Below, one piece after another: positions 17,727 through 27,664 of a stretch of 31,961 bases of DNA (within the stretch, counting starts at the first letter, position 1; each line of letters opens with the position of its first letter). The stretch covers positions 1 through 31,961 of the forward strand of contig NZ_JBGTCA010000437.1 of the NCBI RefSeq assembly GCF_041749095.1. Direction: 5' to 3'. The notes beneath the pieces are model-generated. The model saw only the letters and a program-made list of their open reading frames with translations. It was not told the DNA's origin and made no database searches. The stretch is from Aquiflexum sp041749095. GTDB lineage: Bacteria > Bacteroidota > Bacteroidia > Cytophagales > Cyclobacteriaceae. Position numbers and translations under genes: made by a program.

Positions 17727-20700
17727 ATGCAGGCTTTACAATCATATCCCGTTTTCGAAGCTGATCAGGTTCTTTCCAATGCCCACCTGAACAACCTATT
17801 GAATTATTTGGAACAGCAGGAACGGCTGACACGGATCAAACTCGTGGGCAGGGGAATAGTCTGCGGAATGGAAATCAACAGTTCCAATCAGGGAATTGCC
17901 ATCAGTAAAGGCTTTGCATTGACTTCCCAAGGTTACATGGTACAGGTTTGTGAAATCAGATATACCCATTATGTTCCATATCAATCTCCTGAGTTGCCCA
18001 ATGACCTGTATTTTTTGAAACAATGTGAAGAAGCTTCCCGGGAAGGTATCCAATTCTATGGAAGTCAAAATGTACTTGAATTGATCCCTGAGGATGATTC
18101 CGATGTGGAAGAAAAAGCGGGTATCAATAGCCTTAATCTTCAGGATTATGTTGTCATTCTATTTTTAGAGGCCGAACAGATTGATCTCAAAAACTGTGAC
18201 ACGCAGGATTGTAATGACAAAGGCAGCCGAATGGATTTTATATTAAAACCATTATTGGTCAGAAGACAGGATTTAAATACTCCCGCGATTATTGAGTTTT
18301 TCCCAAATTTGTTGAAAAGGTTCAATGTTCCTGTTGGGGAAATGAATACCTCAGGTGATATTCTGCAAGGATTTTTGGATATTACGGATGACACCACCTT
18401 GGGCAATCTATCGAAAAACCTCTCTAATAGTTGGGAAAGGTTTGCAGTTCCTTTGGGCCTCTCTCAAGAAAACCCATTAAAGGACCTGAACCTTGTTGAA
18501 TTCAGAAAAAGATTGGATGACAACCCAATACAAAGGATTTACCTACAATATTTTTATGATTTCGTGGATGATCTGATCAAGGCACACACAGAGTTTCAGT
18601 CTAAGGTAAATGAAGTATTCGGGCAATGTTGCCCGGATGAAATGGAATTCCCCCTTCATATCGGATTGGGTTTGGCAAATGAGAATACCCAATTGGGAAG
18701 GAGGAATGCTTTCAGGCATTATTTCGAACCTTCTCCGATCCTAGACGGCCAAAGCAAAAAGGTGGATGAAGCTGCTTTGTTGCTGGAAAGGATAGTTGCC
18801 ATGGTAAAAGGGGTATCCTTTGAAAAATTAAATCCACAAGAGTCTATAATCATCACCCCAAGTAATTTAGGTCATGAATTTTTATCAAAAAGGGCTATCC
18901 CCTATTTCTATGAATTTGCACCGCTAAACCTTCTTTGGAGCTTTAAACAAAGCTATAAAGGAAATGAGTCCTTCAACCTGGGCTATAGGGCTGCGTCAAT
19001 TGCAACTTCTCCGGAACAAGTAAAAAATCCTCTATTATATGACATTGAGAGTTTTGACTCTTTTAGGATTGAGGGCCATATAGGAAAGAACTACCAAGTG
19101 GCACTTCGCGAGATAATCGGTCAGAAACAAGGTTTCAACCTTCCAATAGATGTACTTGCACTCAATGCCATAGATCTTTCTTCCATTCTAAACGGAAAGG
19201 AAATCCGGTGCCACATCGAAGACCTCGAGTCAGATTATAGAGTGATGATTACAGGCATTGTATGTCAGCTACAGCAGATAATCGCTTATGTCGGGAATCT
19301 GAGACCCCAAAGGACAGTTCCTGCAAGTGATCCAGTATTGGAATCAGTTAAATTGAGGGATTTTTACATATCAAAGAATTTAAGGGATATTCAGAAGACC
19401 ATTAAAAATGATATCTCCAAAAATCAGGCAATCAGTGTAAACAATTCAGAAATCATTTCCAAGTTGGCATTAAGGGATGTTGAACCGGGAGAAAAACTAG
19501 CTGATTTGGTTGCTCTTGATTTGGGAAATTTTATAGTAAACTACAAACCACTCTACGCACATATCATAAAGCAACCGGATCTATTGTTGATTTTTTTGCA
19601 GCAACTCGCAGAAATTGTAAAATACCTTCTTTCCAAAGACCTGCAATCCTTTGATGAAGATGCATATGGAAATTTATGGACCCCTTATTCCCAAACTGTT
19701 GAAAAATTGATTTTGGAAGCACCGAATTCCGAAAATCAGGAATTCCAGAGATATTTTTCAAGAAGCAATCATGAATTGTTGTTCAAGTGCCCCAACGAGC
19801 GTCTTTTCGCTTTGAGGGAAGAATTCAAAAGCAGGGTAGAGCAATATTATGCTGCTGTCAATTTCAGTGAATATTTCAAAAAACATCCAGGCTTGGAACA
19901 TAAAGCAGGAGTACCCAAAGGTGGTACTTTCATCATTGTTTACCACGGTGTTCCCAGACAAACTGCAACCCGTCCAAACCTTAGTTTTGTTGGCGAAATT
20001 GCAAACATCAGAGATGTGCCTAATTTGGCATTAAGAGAGGTTAATGTAGGCAGCTCAATTTCAAATTCTTCAAATATCCTCACCAACAAAAATATATTAA
20101 CCACCAATGTTCCATCCCTTAAAAAGACTGAATATGCCTTTGCCTCGGACCTGATAAAAAACCTAAATCTTGGATTTGATATTTCCAAAATTATTGAAGC
20201 GTTGGATTTAAGGGACAGGGAGATAAAAGACCTCCCTTTGAGAATTCCTGAAGGCACTGTTATAGCTGATTTTTATCTCCCATATATGTGCTGCAGTGAT
20301 TGTCAGCCTATAGCCTATATTCTCCCCGAAGAAAAAGAACCGGAAAATATAGGACCGGTAGCCGATGCAGGACCGGATCAAACTATTCCATTTACCCGGC
20401 CTACCACCGCCACACTTGACGGATCTGCTTCATCAGATGAAGATGGTACAATCACGGAATTTTCCTGGATCCAGGAGAGTGGAGATTCCACAGTCATTGA
20501 TACTCCAGAGCAAGCACAGACCACAGTTCAGTTCGAATCTCCGGGGCAGTATGTTTTTATTCTCAAGGTGACAGATGACAAAGGGGCCTCAGCTGAAGAT
20601 AGTGTAACCATCAATGTTACAGCACCTGAGAATATCCCACCGATAGCAGAAGCCGGACCTGATCAAACAATTACCTTCATTCCAACGGCGCCGGTTACAG

Positions 20701-21815
20701 CAAACCTGGATGGATCAGGGTCAACTGATAGCGATGGGACCATCACCGTATTTTCCTGGTCCCAGCAAAGCGGACCAACAGCAAGGATCAACACCCCTGA
20801 TCAGGCACGGACAAGTGTTGTGTTCCCATCTCCAGGTCAATTTGTTTTTGCACTCAAAGTGACAGAAGATAGAGGAGCTTCGGCTGAGGATAATGTTACC
20901 GTCAATGTGATAACCCGTCAAAACAATCCTCCGGTTGCAGACGCAGGACAGGACCAATCCATATTCCTCAGAAATCCCAATACTCCAGGAACTGTAAACC
21001 TAGATGGAAGGAATTCTTCTGATCCTGAAAACGGGGTTCTTTCATTCAGTTGGTCATTTGAAGGTGGAACTATGACACCGACTATCACCAATCCTGACCA
21101 GGCACAAACGACAGTTACAGGGCTTTTGGTAGGCGAATATAGATTCGGACTGAAAGTGACAGATCCAGGTGGAAACAGTAGCAGTGATTCGGTCACAGTA
21201 CGAGTTACAGTAAGGGGTGGGGATGATGATGTTCGGGTAAAAAATTGCGGTCCGTTCACAGACATTCTCAGGGCTTTTGAAGAATTTGACAGACCGAGTT
21301 CAAATGACCTGTTCAACAATTTTATAGAGATGTATTCCCCTTATGGACAAATCAAGGAATTCTTTACAGCAATGAGGATTATTGCTGAAGAACCGGCAGA
21401 AAAACAAATTGAATTCTTTGCCAATGAATTGGTCAATACCGGTTTATTGTCTCAGTTTACAGAATGGCTTCAGGCATTACATGACTTATTAATTGAGATC
21501 AAACAACTCAGGAGTTTGGCTTTTGCTCTATATAGGATACTGGAGCAGTTAGCTGTATTTATAGCCTGCATCCAAAATGAAGATGTTGATGTTGCTAAAA
21601 TCCCGATGGAAAATGTATTCGCTTCAATAGAGGACAATGCACATACTTGGGCTGCTCTTAGAGAAAGTGGTGACTTTGGTAGGTTGGAATTGCAACTTGT
21701 CCTCAGGATTGCCAATGATATGGCAGCAGCAATGGCTCAAATAGAGGGAAACGGTGAAACGGATTCCAAACCAAAATACCTCAACCAACTCAAGAATATA
21801 AGAGCCATTCTTTAA
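17727..21815 (+). CDS. 1362-residue PKD-repeat protein of the eCIS baseplate/fibre slot
   Basis: Very large protein with no signal peptide or membrane helix. Residues 1-180 start QALQSYPVFEADQVLSNAHL and IVCGMEINSSNQGIAISKG, a beta-rich N-terminus I associate with proteins of Bacteroidota eCIS loci; about 180-850 is mixed, mainly helical; a Cys cluster (MCCSDCQ) lies near 858. Three PKD immunoglobulin-like domains follow at about 875-965, 970-1060 and 1066-1160, each with ADAG/AEAG-DQ, LDGS-SSD/STDSDGTI and a VTDDKGASAED-type end. About 1170-1362 is helical. It occupies the place where PVC/Afp have the fibre gene (Pvc13), and no other fibre candidate exists here. PKD domains mediate binding, so an outer baseplate or target-contact role is likely but inferred. 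Confidence 0.78.
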   Translation: MQALQSYPVFEADQVLSNAHLNNLLNYLEQQERLTRIKLVGRGIVCGMEINSSNQGIAISKGFALTSQGYMVQVCEIRYTHYVPYQSPELPNDLYFLKQCEEASREGIQFYGSQNVLELIPEDDSDVEEKAGINSLNLQDYVVILFLEAEQIDLKNCDTQDCNDKGSRMDFILKPLLVRRQDLNTPAIIEFFPNLLKRFNVPVGEMNTSGDILQGFLDITDDTTLGNLSKNLSNSWERFAVPLGLSQENPLKDLNLVEFRKRLDDNPIQRIYLQYFYDFVDDLIKAHTEFQSKVNEVFGQCCPDEMEFPLHIGLGLANENTQLGRRNAFRHYFEPSPILDGQSKKVDEAALLLERIVAMVKGVSFEKLNPQESIIITPSNLGHEFLSKRAIPYFYEFAPLNLLWSFKQSYKGNESFNLGYRAASIATSPEQVKNPLLYDIESFDSFRIEGHIGKNYQVALREIIGQKQGFNLPIDVLALNAIDLSSILNGKEIRCHIEDLESDYRVMITGIVCQLQQIIAYVGNLRPQRTVPASDPVLESVKLRDFYISKNLRDIQKTIKNDISKNQAISVNNSEIISKLALRDVEPGEKLADLVALDLGNFIVNYKPLYAHIIKQPDLLLIFLQQLAEIVKYLLSKDLQSFDEDAYGNLWTPYSQTVEKLILEAPNSENQEFQRYFSRSNHELLFKCPNERLFALREEFKSRVEQYYAAVNFSEYFKKHPGLEHKAGVPKGGTFIIVYHGVPRQTATRPNLSFVGEIANIRDVPNLALREVNVGSSISNSSNILTNKNILTTNVPSLKKTEYAFASDLIKNLNLGFDISKIIEALDLRDREIKDLPLRIPEGTVIADFYLPYMCCSDCQPIAYILPEEKEPENIGPVADAGPDQTIPFTRPTTATLDGSASSDEDGTITEFSWIQESGDSTVIDTPEQAQTTVQFESPGQYVFILKVTDDKGASAEDSVTINVTAPENIPPIAEAGPDQTITFIPTAPVTANLDGSGSTDSDGTITVFSWSQQSGPTARINTPDQARTSVVFPSPGQFVFALKVTEDRGASAEDNVTVNVITRQNNPPVADAGQDQSIFLRNPNTPGTVNLDGRNSSDPENGVLSFSWSFEGGTMTPTITNPDQAQTTVTGLLVGEYRFGLKVTDPGGNSSSDSVTVRVTVRGGDDDVRVKNCGPFTDILRAFEEFDRPSSNDLFNNFIEMYSPYGQIKEFFTAMRIIAEEPAEKQIEFFANELVNTGLLSQFTEWLQALHDLLIEIKQLRSLAFALYRILEQLAVFIACIQNEDVDVAKIPMENVFASIEDNAHTWAALRESGDFGRLELQLVLRIANDMAAAMAQIEGNGETDSKPKYLNQLKNIRAIL
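20350..21220 (+). repeat. Three PKD domain repeats (protein-level)
   Basis: Three copies of roughly 95 codons each inside the large protein, starting near 20352, 20637 and 20925. They share GPDQT/GQDQS, LDGS-SD and an ASAEDSVTINV-type ending. Copies 1 and 2 are closest to each other; copy 3 is the most diverged. The DNA has drifted, so this is an old duplication at protein level and not a recent tandem repeat. Confidence 0.8.
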
Positions 21816-21824
21816 TTTGAAACG

Positions 21825-23378
21825 ATGTCCGGCCTTCAAAACCATAAAATCCATACCGCATCCCTTCAAGTTGACTTTGAAGGAATGGAGGACGGATTGG
21901 GAATGCATGAAAGTCTGAGCTTATTTTTTCATGAAAAAATTGAACCTGCATTACAGAAAATTTTTGATGAAAGAAGTGCTTACGATTTGACATTTAAAAT
22001 TGAAAAACTCGAATTGGATTGCGGTTTTTTGGATAATAGCGATTGGGAAAAAAAACTCCTGGACAGGATCATTGAGCAGGTAGAAACAATATTAAAAGCA
22101 AAACAACATAAGACTGAGGATCTAATGAGTACAGTCAAAAGTGCTGAAGATGTCTTTATTTTTTTTGTCGCAAAAGGGTATTTTCCATGGAACAGCCCTT
22201 TCAGGAATGTTTTGGATTTGGAAGAAGAACTTGAAATAAATGAATCATTGATCAAACGCCTGGTCAATTTATCCAACAAATCCGGAAATATTATTCCAAG
22301 AATCTCAGGTTCTTTCTCTAAGTTTTTCCCGGAAAAATTGGTTGAATTTATTGTTCGCAATGAAACTGGCTGGATCAAAAAATATGTGATACAAGGACTG
22401 AAACTACCGAATAGAACCCACTATTTTCTTAAGGAATATTTGACTATTTTATTCCAATCCATGAAAAATGAAATTGGTTTGGAACCAGTTTTATTATGGA
22501 CAAATATTATCAATAACAAGCCTCTTTTCCAGACCCCAGGTTTTTTTGAATTTTTTGTGGATAAAATAATTAAGAATGAAGAAATAAGAGAAAATTTTCA
22601 ATTGGCAGTGTTTACTTCCACCGAAATTCAGCCTGAAGGGATTAAACAGGTGAAAAAATTGATGGATAAAATAATTTTTATTGATCCACAATTAAAAGGC
22701 AACAGTTGGTTTAGGAAAATCAATTTGTTTTTGGAAGATCGCAATCTATCCCAATCAACAGAAATAGAGAACACAACAAAAGTGCAAAATTCAAGTATAT
22801 CATCCGTATCTGAAAGTTCAAGTTTTGAACAAACCCATACCTCAATCCCTGAACGGAGTGATCCAAAGTATCCAGATAACTTTATATTTATAGAAAACGC
22901 GGGAATGGTACTTCTGCACCCTTTTTTACTTCCATTTTTTGAAAATATCAATCTAACCAGAGAAAATAAATTTTTATCCCAAAAGTGGAAGAATCAGGCT
23001 ATTCAAGTTCTGGAGTATTGTACTTGGGGTGAAAACGGGCATAAAGAAAATTACCTGCCACTTAATAAAATCCTCTGCGGAATGAATCCCGAAGCGGTCT
23101 GGGAAAGGGAATCTGAAGTAACGGACAATTCCAAAATGGAATGTGAGGAATTACTGAAAGAAGTCATCAAACATTGGGCAGCCTTGAAAAACACAGGCAT
23201 CAATGGTCTAAGGGAAACTTTTCTTCAAAGACCGGGCAGGCTTTCACACGGTCAAAATGGTTGGAAGTTAACGGTAGAACAAAAAGCAGTGGATGTTTTG
23301 TTGGGTAGCCTTCCTTGGGGCATTGGAATTATCAAGCTGCCTTGGATGCCTGAAATGTTATTTGTGGAATGGAATTAA
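21825..23378 (+). CDS. eCIS tape-measure protein (Pvc14/Afp14, CIS_TMP)
   Basis: Length ruler and assembly factor of the injection tail (known role of Afp14). 517 residues. The N-terminal pattern KIHTASLQVDFEGMEDGLGM and LSLFFHEKIEPALQKIFDE is the start of the CIS_TMP family. The C-terminal core has NAGMVLLHPFLLPFFE at about 357, then KNTGINGLRETFLQRPGRLS near 460 and LPWGIGIIKLPWMPEMLFVE near 495-514, all strong family marks. The middle is charged and helical with a Ser/Thr linker near 310-350, the part expected to vary with tail length. It precedes the AAA+ ATPase by nine bases, the same pair order as Pvc14-Pvc15. Confidence 0.92.
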   Translation: MSGLQNHKIHTASLQVDFEGMEDGLGMHESLSLFFHEKIEPALQKIFDERSAYDLTFKIEKLELDCGFLDNSDWEKKLLDRIIEQVETILKAKQHKTEDLMSTVKSAEDVFIFFVAKGYFPWNSPFRNVLDLEEELEINESLIKRLVNLSNKSGNIIPRISGSFSKFFPEKLVEFIVRNETGWIKKYVIQGLKLPNRTHYFLKEYLTILFQSMKNEIGLEPVLLWTNIINNKPLFQTPGFFEFFVDKIIKNEEIRENFQLAVFTSTEIQPEGIKQVKKLMDKIIFIDPQLKGNSWFRKINLFLEDRNLSQSTEIENTTKVQNSSISSVSESSSFEQTHTSIPERSDPKYPDNFIFIENAGMVLLHPFLLPFFENINLTRENKFLSQKWKNQAIQVLEYCTWGENGHKENYLPLNKILCGMNPEAVWERESEVTDNSKMECEELLKEVIKHWAALKNTGINGLRETFLQRPGRLSHGQNGWKLTVEQKAVDVLLGSLPWGIGIIKLPWMPEMLFVEWN

Positions 23379-23387
23379 TCGGAAGCT

Positions 23388-24692
23388 ATGCACGGAGAAA
23401 TTCAAAATATCATTTCATATCTTCAAACTGTCACCTCACTTAGGTTGACGTGCCATTTTGAAGAAAAACCGTTTTCACTTCCTGACTTTGAAATACTTGG
23501 AGATTCGCCCTTATCAGTTTTTCTTAAACATTACAATTTAAACAAGGAAGAAGTTATTCTACTGTCATCGGCATTGGTCCCACATATTATTCCGGGTTTC
23601 TTTGACAAAATTATTGAAGCTTTTCTACTCAAAGGAGGGAATTTTCCCGAATTCGGAGGGATTAAAGGTGATAATCAAAGAGGAATGCTTCCTACAGGTG
23701 AAACGGTCCTTTTCATTGTAGCTGGAACTGACCTGACCGAAAGATTGAAACATCTCCCTCTTTTTGATAAAAGCAATCAATTGTTTAAACATCATATTTT
23801 AAGATTGACACAAGTCAAAACAGGGGAACCATATCTAAGTGGAAAACTCCTGATTGAGGCTGAATTTGTAGAAGTATTTACCACAGGAAAGGTTAGCCTG
23901 CCATCTCTTAGCATCGATTTCCCCGCCGAACATCTCCAAAGCCAATTGGTATGGGAGGATTTGGTTTTACCTGACCAAGTCTGGTCCCAGATCAAAGATC
24001 TTCAGATTTGGCTAAAACATAAAGATACCCTCCATAGAGATTGGAATTTGGGAAGAAAGCTTAAACCGGGATACAGGGCATTGTTTTATGGTCCACCTGG
24101 GACAGGTAAAACCATAACTGCTACTCTATTGGGGAAATATACCCAAAAGGAGGTTTTTAGGATTGACCTTTCCATGGTCGTTTCAAAATATATCGGAGAA
24201 ACAGAAAAAAACCTCGCGACCCTGTTTGACAAAGCGGAAAATAAAGATTGGATCCTATTTTTTGATGAGGCCGATGCGATTTTCGGGAAAAGGACAGGTG
24301 TACGGGATGCACATGACAAATATGCCAATCAGGAAGTTTCCTATCTATTGCAAAGAATTGAGTCATATAATGGCTTGGTCATTTTGGCCTCGAATTTTAG
24401 AAGCAATATAGATGCAGCATTTGTCAGAAGGTTCAATGCTATCATCTACTTCCCTCCTCCAAAGGTAGAAGACCGTTTATTGCTTTGGGAAAAATCACTG
24501 CCACAATTGATAAGTCTGGGCAAAGATTTGGAGTTAAGAGAAATAGCAGAACGCTATGAACTGAATGGATCGCATATCATGAACATAGTTCAGTACATAT
24601 CTTTGGTCTCTTTGGAAAGCAGAAATTTCATATTGACCAAAGACCTGATGATCAAAGGGATCAAGAGAGAGTTGGAAAAAGAGGGGAAGTAA
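23388..24692 (+). CDS. AAA+ ATPase of the eCIS (Pvc15/Afp15-like)
   Basis: Cytoplasmic AAA+ ATPase needed for assembly or cargo loading of eCIS particles. 434 residues. The AAA module is in the C-terminal half: Walker A GPPGTGKT at 235-242, Walker B ILFFDEADAIFG at 289-300 with Asp293/Glu294 for ATP hydrolysis, sensor-1 Asn336 in LASNF, and an arginine-finger region FVRRFN at about 344-349. All catalytic residues are intact. The N-terminal 200 residues are the family's own domain. Last gene of the tightly packed block; 38 bases follow before the first cargo gene, with no terminator visible, so read-through into the cargo genes is likely. Confidence 0.93.
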   Translation: MHGEIQNIISYLQTVTSLRLTCHFEEKPFSLPDFEILGDSPLSVFLKHYNLNKEEVILLSSALVPHIIPGFFDKIIEAFLLKGGNFPEFGGIKGDNQRGMLPTGETVLFIVAGTDLTERLKHLPLFDKSNQLFKHHILRLTQVKTGEPYLSGKLLIEAEFVEVFTTGKVSLPSLSIDFPAEHLQSQLVWEDLVLPDQVWSQIKDLQIWLKHKDTLHRDWNLGRKLKPGYRALFYGPPGTGKTITATLLGKYTQKEVFRIDLSMVVSKYIGETEKNLATLFDKAENKDWILFFDEADAIFGKRTGVRDAHDKYANQEVSYLLQRIESYNGLVILASNFRSNIDAAFVRRFNAIIYFPPPKVEDRLLLWEKSLPQLISLGKDLELREIAERYELNGSHIMNIVQYISLVSLESRNFILTKDLMIKGIKRELEKEGK

Positions 24693-24730
24693 ATTCAATC
24701 AAAAGTTAAATAGTCAATTCTATCCGAAAT

Positions 24731-27664
24731 ATGGAAGGCCTCAAAAAAAAGAACAAACCCACTACTTTTGAAAAACATCAAAAGAATGATTTATTCTTTA
24801 AGCCGTTGGTGATTCAACCCAAGTTAAAAGTCAATTCCCCAGGGGACAAATATGAACAGGAAGCTGACAGCATGGCTGACCAGGTAATTCAAATACTTTC
24901 GCAACCTCCATCAAATCAAGATTCTCTTCTCGATCCCGGCAAAACAAATCAAAGAACCCCTTTTTTTACCTCGGATAGCAAATCAAAATTTTTGAAGCCG
25001 GTCCAAACTTCGGTTCCAACCAATGCACCTATTCAGGCCAAATGTAAGGACTGCGAGGCTGAAGATAAAGAAACAACGGAAGAAGAGGGGATCCAAAGAA
25101 AACCTGAGCATCTTACTTTTCATCAGGCTGATGGCGATGAGGATGGCGAAGATCCAAACCTGATGGCAAAACAGGGAAATAGTAAAACCCCACCTGTCTC
25201 TGCTGAAACAAATGCCCAACTTTTTGCCTCAAAAGGCAGCGGTGATCCTTTGCCAAAAAATACCCGATCAGAAATGGAACGGGGTTTTGGTGTTGATTTT
25301 TCCAATGTAAGAACACACACCGGATCCTCTGCAGTCGACATGAGCAAAAATCTGGGTGCCGAAGCTTTTACCCATGGCTCTGACATCTACTTCAATTCGG
25401 GAAAATTTGATACACAATCCAATGAAGGAAAAAGATTGCTGGCGCATGAACTGACGCATGTGGTGCAGCAGGGTAGTGGATATCATGGCGACAAAATGAT
25501 CCAACGTGAGATATTTGGGAATCAGGTAATATTTAATTCTCAGGATGTTTGTCCCCCACAGGCTGAAATTCAGCAATCAGGAACAAAAGATTCAATGATC
25601 GCGGAGGAGCTTTATGGAAATTCGGAAATACCAATTGATTATATTGATGAACATAACATAAATGTAGATTATGAAAATCTGCTTGATGTTTGGAAACCAA
25701 TTTTTGTAGATTGTGTGTCCCCTGAAATTTCAGCGAAGAATAAATCGGAAATTCCGGTGGAGCAGATGCAGTGCAGGGCTGATGTCGAATTTATTGGAGA
25801 AACGGAAATGACTGAAGCAACCGTGTCGGCTTCAAAAGGTATCCGGCTCCATACATCGCCTGATCCTTTAGATTGCGATTACATTAATAAGATTGGCATA
25901 TCATCAATTATTTATCCAAAAGACACTATAGTAATTGTAATAGCATCAGGAAATATAAATAATGCTGGTTGGGTAAAATTACAAACGCTGGATAGCCATG
26001 AAGGATGGATAGAAGAACGCTTCATTACACGCACCCAAAGGAATGATTTAAAAGATGCGGTAACCAAAGAAAAATATGTTATTCAGGCAGGTGAGAATCT
26101 TGAAGGGGTCATCAAGCAGCAATATAAAGACTATTCTTATAATACAGGGAATGATAGAAGAACCATCGCTCATGCACTTTATATTCTGAACAAGGATGAA
26201 AGCAAAGCCTTTTATTTTGAAGGAAAGGGAGAATCCTGGTGGAAAGATTTCCTTGACTCAGATTTTGCCGAAACTAGAAACATTTATGCGACTATAAGAC
26301 TTAGAGAAGGCAAGTTAATCCGACTTCCTAGTAAAGCTTACATTGATTTACTTAGGGATAAGGGCCAAGTTGGTGTTCGTCCTGATTGGAAAAATACCGC
26401 CATAGAATTTGCCAGGAGCATTGAGGGTTTTGTGGAAGGTGCAATCTATGGATTTGGAAAAGCAATTGTAGATACAGTTGTTGGATTGTGGGATCTTGTG
26501 AAAGGTATATTTACTGGGGAGCTTTTTGAGCAGGCATATGATTTTTATAAGCAGATTGAGGCAAATGGAGTAAAATATTTATGGGAATTGATCAAAGGCT
26601 TTTTTATTGGAGTTTTCAAAGATTTTGAAAATGCTTGGAATAATCCAAATCCCTATAAAAAATGGTTCTTTTTTGGTGAGATAATAGGTATGATCATTTT
26701 CGAAATTGTGATCGCATTTCTTACTGCAGGTGCAGGTTTGGCGAGGCATTTAGGGAAATTGGAAAAGATATTTGATGCAGTACCGGGATTAAGGAAATTG
26801 GCTTCCAAAGCCTCCAAAAAAGTAGATGACATTCCAGCAGGAGAAGCAAAAAAATTGGGGCAAGTGAAGGCCGCTGAAGGGAAAATTGAAAACCTTGGCG
26901 AAATGACCGGTGAAACCAGAAAGATGCTTAGGGATCCAAAAAATGAAAAACTATTGGATTCTTTAAATGATAACCCAAAAGCAGCAAAGGCTTTAAAAAA
27001 ATGTGCATCAAATTGTTTTCCTGAATTTGCCACACCGGATCAAGTTAAAGAAATAGATAATTTGCTAGTAAAAATTGATACACATTTTGACAATGCAGAC
27101 TATGATGCATTAAAAACTTATTTTCATGAAGCAAAAACAGTAGATGAACTTGAAGCAAAAATTGAAACATTACGAAGTGTTTCAAACAAAGTGATTGATG
27201 AAAAATCCAGGGGCAGATCACCCTTGTTGGATACTTTGGAAAAGACAGAAAAAGTAAGGAACAGCCCGGGAATTGCACGCGGCGGAGATAGCTTGAGAAC
27301 TATCAACAAGGTTGAAGATTGGATCATAGACGGTGATTTCAGATTCCTTAGTTTCCCAAAACAAATTGCAACTAAAATGAAAGGTCAAAGATTTAGCAAT
27401 TTTAGACAATTCAGAGAAACATTTTGGAAATTTGTATCAGAAGACGAAGTATTGAAGCAGGCATTTCCAAGTAGTTCAAACCAAATCGCATTAAAAAAGG
27501 GCCACGCCCCTTTCGGAAAAGATGGATCAAAATACGAACTTAATCATAAACACGCTCTTGAAATTATTGATCAAACATATGATGTAATTAACACAGATTT
27601 AGTATTTGACTTTGATAACATTGAAATTTTAACCAAAATGACTCATGATTTAATGAAGCAATAA
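24731..27664 (+). CDS. DUF4157 eCIS cargo protein with colicin-like HNH DNase C-terminus
   Basis: Probable injected toxin, 977 residues. Order: leader with FFKPLVIQPKLKVNSPGDKY; CKDCE motif (Cys105, Cys108); DUF4157 eCIS core about 168-250 with HELTH (His239, Glu240, His243); SH3-like module about 367-437 (WVKLQTLDSHEGWIEERFI); LysM-like stretch from about 448; hydrophobic segment 645-671 in a region like the pre-toxin part of polymorphic toxins; charged helices. The end (about 880-977) follows the colicin E9 DNase fold closely: FSNFRQFRETFWKFVSEDEV, KKGHAPF, ELNH (936-939), FDFDNIEIL, MTHDLMK. The catalytic base His939 and metal ligand His972 are kept, but the other two ligand positions are Asn938 and Lys976. 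No Im9-like immunity gene is adjacent. Loading into the tube and DNase activity are inferred. Confidence 0.82.
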   Translation: MEGLKKKNKPTTFEKHQKNDLFFKPLVIQPKLKVNSPGDKYEQEADSMADQVIQILSQPPSNQDSLLDPGKTNQRTPFFTSDSKSKFLKPVQTSVPTNAPIQAKCKDCEAEDKETTEEEGIQRKPEHLTFHQADGDEDGEDPNLMAKQGNSKTPPVSAETNAQLFASKGSGDPLPKNTRSEMERGFGVDFSNVRTHTGSSAVDMSKNLGAEAFTHGSDIYFNSGKFDTQSNEGKRLLAHELTHVVQQGSGYHGDKMIQREIFGNQVIFNSQDVCPPQAEIQQSGTKDSMIAEELYGNSEIPIDYIDEHNINVDYENLLDVWKPIFVDCVSPEISAKNKSEIPVEQMQCRADVEFIGETEMTEATVSASKGIRLHTSPDPLDCDYINKIGISSIIYPKDTIVIVIASGNINNAGWVKLQTLDSHEGWIEERFITRTQRNDLKDAVTKEKYVIQAGENLEGVIKQQYKDYSYNTGNDRRTIAHALYILNKDESKAFYFEGKGESWWKDFLDSDFAETRNIYATIRLREGKLIRLPSKAYIDLLRDKGQVGVRPDWKNTAIEFARSIEGFVEGAIYGFGKAIVDTVVGLWDLVKGIFTGELFEQAYDFYKQIEANGVKYLWELIKGFFIGVFKDFENAWNNPNPYKKWFFFGEIIGMIIFEIVIAFLTAGAGLARHLGKLEKIFDAVPGLRKLASKASKKVDDIPAGEAKKLGQVKAAEGKIENLGEMTGETRKMLRDPKNEKLLDSLNDNPKAAKALKKCASNCFPEFATPDQVKEIDNLLVKIDTHFDNADYDALKTYFHEAKTVDELEAKIETLRSVSNKVIDEKSRGRSPLLDTLEKTEKVRNSPGIARGGDSLRTINKVEDWIIDGDFRFLSFPKQIATKMKGQRFSNFRQFRETFWKFVSEDEVLKQAFPSSSNQIALKKGHAPFGKDGSKYELNHKHALEIIDQTYDVINTDLVFDFDNIEILTKMTHDLMKQ
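25229..25471 (+). repeat. DUF4157 core cassette, copy 1 (paired with 28251-28493)
   Basis: An ungapped 243-base (81-codon) segment matching the one in the next cargo gene, from SKGSGDPLPKN to HELTHVVQQ. By hand count 63 of 81 residues are identical, far above the flanking sequence. Confidence 0.8.

Noticed and set aside
20350..21220. Tandem repeats considered as a CRISPR or recent DNA duplication
   Set aside because: The copies are about 95 codons long, diverged in DNA and conserved as PKD protein domains.
4081..24692. Prophage or type VI secretion system
   Set aside because: No capsid, terminase, portal or integrase and no TssJLM; DUF4255, DUF5908, CIS_TMP and DUF4157 proteins are eCIS marks.
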